28,265 nt of DNA. Origin: PWXP01 sp034005525 (lineage in GTDB: Bacteria > Planctomycetota > Planctomycetia > Pirellulales > Thermoguttaceae). This document shows, piece by piece, positions 25,458-28,265 of the stretch. Each line of letters opens with the position of its first letter. The stretch's first letter is position 1. The DNA is taken from the NCBI GenBank assembly GCA_034005525.1, contig JAVEUP010000106.1:1-28265 (forward strand), written 5' to 3'. The position numbers and the translations under genes were made by a program. The notes beneath the pieces were generated by a model that made no database searches, was not told where the DNA came from, and was given only the letters and a program-made list of their open reading frames with translations.

Positions 25458-25766
25458 TTCGACAACCGCTACTACATTGAAGAGGCCATCCTGCCCGGCC
25501 CGCGTTACCTGGCCGACCGGGGCATCACCTGCGTGGCATACGTGACCGCCGACGCCGGCACGGTCCGTGCAGATCTGGGAAGCTATTTCGACTCCCTTCT
25601 GAAAGCCGGCGTTCGTGTCCTGCACGTCCTTGCCGGCGACACCGGCCGGCTCTCGGCGCCAGAACCATACAGCCTGCGCGCCCCTTCGTTTTCCGGCATG
25701 GGTTTCTTCCGCTCCTCGGCAGGGGGATTCGGCGCCCCGGTGCCCCATCCGTCGTCGGGCGGGTAA
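25458..25766 (+). pseudogene. Remnant of an unidentified gene
   Basis: The frame from about 25458 to the stop at 25764-25766 reads FDNRYYIEEAILPGP, RYLADRGITCVAYVTADAG and SYFDSLLKAGVRVLHVL. Codons use G/C at almost every third position, as in the real genes around it. The frame is open upstream to just inside the end of hicA but has no ATG; the only in-frame start is a GTG at 25533, in the middle of what looks like a conserved domain. From about 25650 the sequence becomes Ser/Pro/Gly-rich and probably non-native. I read this as an internal fragment of a lost gene. The family is not recognised. Confidence 0.45.
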
Positions 25767-25877
25767 TGGGGCTGCCCCAAAGCCCTTATGGCCAACTTAA
25801 CTGAATTGTTCTGGTCCGGCACTTCGCCCAGATCATGGCTGGGAAGATTGACGTCCGAAAACAAGTAGGCTGTAATT

Positions 25878-26750
25878 CTACTCAGAATCGTCCAATGGGC
25901 GGTATTCAACTGCGAATCCATTTAGGATACTGCCGACTTCTGGCCCGAAATCGACGTGCTCGTGCATCATCCCCGCGATCAAGTGGAACATCGGAAAGAC
26001 GGGGCGAAGCGACAAGGCAACTTCATCAGTCGAGTTGTGCCACGATACCCGCGAGTCTCCCTGCCCATCGACTGTCAGGTAATACTCGATATCGTCCACA
26101 TGAACGTGACTACACAGGTACCCGTAAACCGAGTCATACCACCGCGGGAAAGGGGGGCCAAGAACGTCGGCTAATTGCCGACTAGTGAGGCCGGAGTAAC
26201 TCTTTGGGTGATGCTGCAATATGATGGTCCATTCAGGTCCGATTGCATCCGCGTATTCCCGTTTCTCTTCGTCCAATCTTGCAGCGAAGTGGCTGCTTCC
26301 TGAATCGCGCGAGTGCTTTGCGATAATCGTGGCGCGCTTGAAGGCATTATGTGCCAGGTAAAGCGTTGCGCGTTGCTTTCTTGTCAGAGGATTACTCGGC
26401 AACTCCCGCACGGGGTCCTTCCGCGACACCTTGGGCGGGACGAATTCCGGTTTGAGAACAAACTTCACGATAAGAGCTGTGTCGAACAATGCTCGGGCAA
26501 GAATCGCGGCATCCAGGGCCTCCGCGCGTTTGCAGAGTTCAATTGCGCTGCGGCACAATCGGCACGACCGGACCCGCATTGCTGCCAAGACCTTGATGAC
26601 AATGGGCGGCAGCTCCGACTGATTGAATCCGTCGTCAAGAGGCGCTGCGCTCCAGTAGTGAAGAAGTCGCTCGGCAAAATCGAATTGTCGAGACAAACGA
26701 CTTCCGACTTCCGCCAAGTGATTTGCCTCTCCGGGGAATCGTACGTCCAT
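25878..26750 (-). CDS. Unknown protein, DUF5677-like
   Basis: 290 residues, soluble, largely helical by composition. It has ALDAAILARALFDTALIVKF (about 78-97) and a late VYGYLCSHVHVDD (about 208-220). The 'helix with R-x-x-x-E/D-x-A ... S-x-V/H-V-H' layout resembles DUF5677 proteins; this assignment is by eye. An RDSGSSH segment (148-154) has the spacing R-X5-H of HEPN RNases, but it may be chance. The ATG at 26750 has AAAGGA about 9 nt upstream. It starts 27 nt after the hepT stop and is on the same strand, so it is probably the third gene of the mntA-hepT operon. Confidence 0.8.
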   Translation of the reverse strand: MDVRFPGEANHLAEVGSRLSRQFDFAERLLHYWSAAPLDDGFNQSELPPIVIKVLAAMRVRSCRLCRSAIELCKRAEALDAAILARALFDTALIVKFVLKPEFVPPKVSRKDPVRELPSNPLTRKQRATLYLAHNAFKRATIIAKHSRDSGSSHFAARLDEEKREYADAIGPEWTIILQHHPKSYSGLTSRQLADVLGPPFPRWYDSVYGYLCSHVHVDDIEYYLTVDGQGDSRVSWHNSTDEVALSLRPVFPMFHLIAGMMHEHVDFGPEVGSILNGFAVEYRPLDDSE

Positions 26751-26777
26751 GGACGCATCCTTTCTGGCAGAAGCCGA

Positions 26778-27119
26778 CTACGCCTCCTCGGTGATTCCGC
26801 GCAACGCCTCGATCAGCGCGGGCAGGTCCATGGTGACGATGTCCCACAGGATATCCAGGTCCACCGCGTCGTAGCCGTGAATCAACCGATTGCGCAACGC
26901 CACGATTTCCGGCCAGGGAATTTGTGGATGCCGCTGCTGGAGTTTGTGCGATACGCGGGCAGCGGCCTCGCCGACAACTTCCACCAATCGCGTAAGCACC
27001 AATTCCAATTGCCGGTCTCGCTTCAGGTCGTCTCGACTGCGCCCTTCAGTGAACTGGACCGCTTCGCTGGCGTGTTCCAGCATGTGCTTCAATCGAACCA
27101 GGTCGTCATGTCGCGTCAT
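26778..27119 (-). CDS. hepT: HepT-like HEPN ribonuclease toxin
   Basis: 113 residues from the ATG at 27119 (MTRHDDLVRLKHMLEHASEA); a longer frame to 27149 would lie inside mntA. The RNase motif R-X4-H-X-Y is intact in RNRLIHGYD (R76, H81, Y83). HepT toxins cleave RNA, and the Tyr of this motif is the residue that the partner MntA modifies with AMP in studied systems. The helical pattern (KHMLEHASEA, LVLTRLVEVVGEAA, PWPEIVALRN) fits the HEPN four-helix fold. Its start overlaps the end of mntA by 14 nt, so the two are translationally coupled. Confidence 0.92.
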   Translation of the reverse strand: MTRHDDLVRLKHMLEHASEAVQFTEGRSRDDLKRDRQLELVLTRLVEVVGEAAARVSHKLQQRHPQIPWPEIVALRNRLIHGYDAVDLDILWDIVTMDLPALIEALRGITEEA

Positions 27120-27405
27120 ACACCACCTCCGCCTCGCCGAGCACCTCATTACGGAAATGCCGGCTGAGAAAGCCGGGGGTATTCAAGTCGACCTTGCGAC
27201 CGAGAATCTCTGCCAGTTCCCTTTCGAGTCGGAAGAAGCGGAGCCCAACGCGCGCACCCGGCTCAAACTCCACCAGTACGTCGACGTCGCTTTCCGACGT
27301 AAAATCGTCGCGCAACACCGAGCCGAACAGGGCGAGGCGTCGAATATGGTTGCGCCGGCAGAACTCGGCAATGGTCTTCTTGGGAGTCTCAAGGTTCACA
27401 CTCAT
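27106..27405 (-). CDS. mntA: MntA-like minimal nucleotidyltransferase antitoxin
   Basis: 99 residues from the ATG at 27405; a GTG at 27414 in the same frame would add three residues, and neither has a strong ribosome-binding site. The MNT active site is complete: ALFGSVLRDDF with GS (28-29), SDVDVLVEF (D40, D42) and the third Asp D73 in KVDLNT. MntA adds AMP to the HepT tyrosine and so silences the toxin. The antitoxin comes first, then hepT, then the DUF5677-like gene. The gene is read away from the divergent unknown gene at 27740. Confidence 0.93.
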   Translation of the reverse strand: MSVNLETPKKTIAEFCRRNHIRRLALFGSVLRDDFTSESDVDVLVEFEPGARVGLRFFRLERELAEILGRKVDLNTPGFLSRHFRNEVLGEAEVVYDAT

Positions 27406-27739
27406 TGGCCACACCGCTCAGAAAAACCGGCCTCCAGTCGAACACCGCAGGCCATCGTAACACGCAGCACTTACGGCTAACAGGAGTGCGTGTTGCGGAA
27501 ACCGCGATGGGCTCAATGGGCGCCACGGCATAGTTCCAATAGGGGGCTATCATAATTCTGCGGTAGAGGTGCGATCTTCTTTCGTGGTAACCATTCGCGG
27601 AAGGAAGCCTCCTGTAAGAGGCTCCATTTTGTGACACCACATTCTGTGGTATTGTTTCTTATTAGCCCCGTCGGGCTGGGTGGCTTGCCACCTTGGCAAA
27701 GGGCCATAAAACCCATGCGGATGATATGGAGCTGCGGCG
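27406..27739. other. Divergent intergenic region between mntA and the last gene
   Basis: About 330 bp with no gene. A hairpin agcctc/gaggct lies at 27605-27622 and a second, accaca-ttc-tgtggt, near 27635-27649 followed by ttgtttctta. They have terminator-like features on the plus strand, but no plus-strand gene ends nearby, so they may shape the leader of the gene at 27740. No good -35/-10 pair was found. Confidence 0.45.
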
Positions 27740-28265
27740 ATGCGTTGGATTGGGCAACTCTCTGGCGTCTTTCTTGCAGTTCTGGCGGTCGGCTTCGCGG
27801 TCGGTCCCTCCTCCGCACCGGCCCAGCAGCCGGTCGACGAGGCGCTTGCCGCCGCCTACGAGCAACTCAAGGCCGACCCGAGCCTGAAGGACGAGCAGGC
27901 GCGGCACCGGATGCTCATGGAAATGGCCGACCAGTACAGCCAGTACGCCGAGGCGGCGTTCCAGGCGACCGAAGATCTGCAAAGCTACGCCGCGAAGGTC
28001 CGCGCGACCGGGCTCATGTTCTGTACGCCGCTGGCGAAGGTCAAGCAGTTCGACAAGGGGCTGAAGAAGCTGACGGAACACAAGGCGTTTAAGGGGTTCC
28101 AAAAGTACGCGGGCGTCAAAGGGCAGGCGAGTACGGTCGTTGGACTGGGCGACCGTCTGTCGGCCACGATGAATAACCCCAACCTTCCGCCCAGTGCCCG
28201 CAACAGCCTGGCGGCCCTGCAAACGCTTGGTGCGGGCTTGGAGCAGCTTGGCGACATTCCGCTGG
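27740..28265 (+). CDS. Unknown secreted protein (partial, runs off the right edge)
   Basis: At least 175 residues. The ATG at 27740 has GGAG about 8 nt upstream. The N-terminus (RWIGQLSGVFLAVLAVGFAV, then GPSSAPAQQ) is a clear signal peptide with likely cleavage after APA. The mature part is Ala/Gln/Lys-rich and probably helical: DEALAAAYEQLKADPSLKD, MADQYSQYAEAAFQATED, then KVKQFDKGLKKLTEHKAFKG. No family is recognised. A coiled, periplasmic or surface role is inference only. The 3' end is outside the window. Confidence 0.75.
   Translation, partial: MRWIGQLSGVFLAVLAVGFAVGPSSAPAQQPVDEALAAAYEQLKADPSLKDEQARHRMLMEMADQYSQYAEAAFQATEDLQSYAAKVRATGLMFCTPLAKVKQFDKGLKKLTEHKAFKGFQKYAGVKGQASTVVGLGDRLSATMNNPNLPPSARNSLAALQTLGAGLEQLGDIPL

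Noticed and set aside
27634..27660. Hairpin followed by T-rich sequence as a rho-independent terminator
   Set aside because: No plus-strand gene ends upstream within 2 kb except the decayed fragment, and the T-run is interrupted; left as an unassigned structure.

Overview
The window is bacterial, GC-rich and reads as a planctomycete, probably of the Pirellulales type. The main evidence is a giant secreted protein whose N-terminus carries the planctomycete-type motif LEERALLS behind a basic leader. The gene set around it (short unknown membrane proteins, partner-switching regulators, an FHA-cyclase) also fits. No 16S rRNA or other taxonomic marker is present, so the phylum call is inference.

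Positions 1-14362 (minus strand) are one uninterrupted reading frame of at least 4787 codons whose 3' end lies outside the window. From N to C it has: a signal/anchor region; about six 'DGxFVVxW' beta modules; about 19 tandem copies of a roughly 100-residue repeat in two sequence subfamilies; about fifteen more 'DGxFVVxW' modules interrupted by a complete trypsin-like (S1) protease domain and two SbsA-type Ig-like domains; and FG-GAP-like repeats at the left edge.

Positions 14363-15304 have no gene but hold a MITE-like element and a double-hairpin repeat. Positions 15305-17246 (minus strand) carry two small membrane or secreted proteins, then an anti-sigma antagonist (STAS) and an anti-sigma/HATPase kinase. 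The last two form a partner-switching pair behind a good sigma-70-like promoter, and an inverted heptamer array lies between them.

Positions 17736-24676 (plus strand) are core-type genes: a single-domain response regulator, ApbE (flavin transferase), then a compact dxr - rseP - FHA/GAF/class III cyclase operon with overlapping or abutting genes. A second copy of the double-hairpin repeat lies in the predicted dxr leader.

Positions 24984-27405 are an accessory patch: a hicB-hicA toxin-antitoxin pair (hicA is only 59 codons), a decayed gene fragment, and a minus-strand mntA-hepT toxin-antitoxin pair followed after 27 nt by an unknown DUF5677-like gene. The right edge holds the start of an unknown secreted protein (27740 onward).

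The most novel-looking items are the giant protein with its internal protease and repeat family, the mntA-hepT-DUF5677-like trio, and the cyclase with non-canonical substrate residues tied to dxr and rseP.
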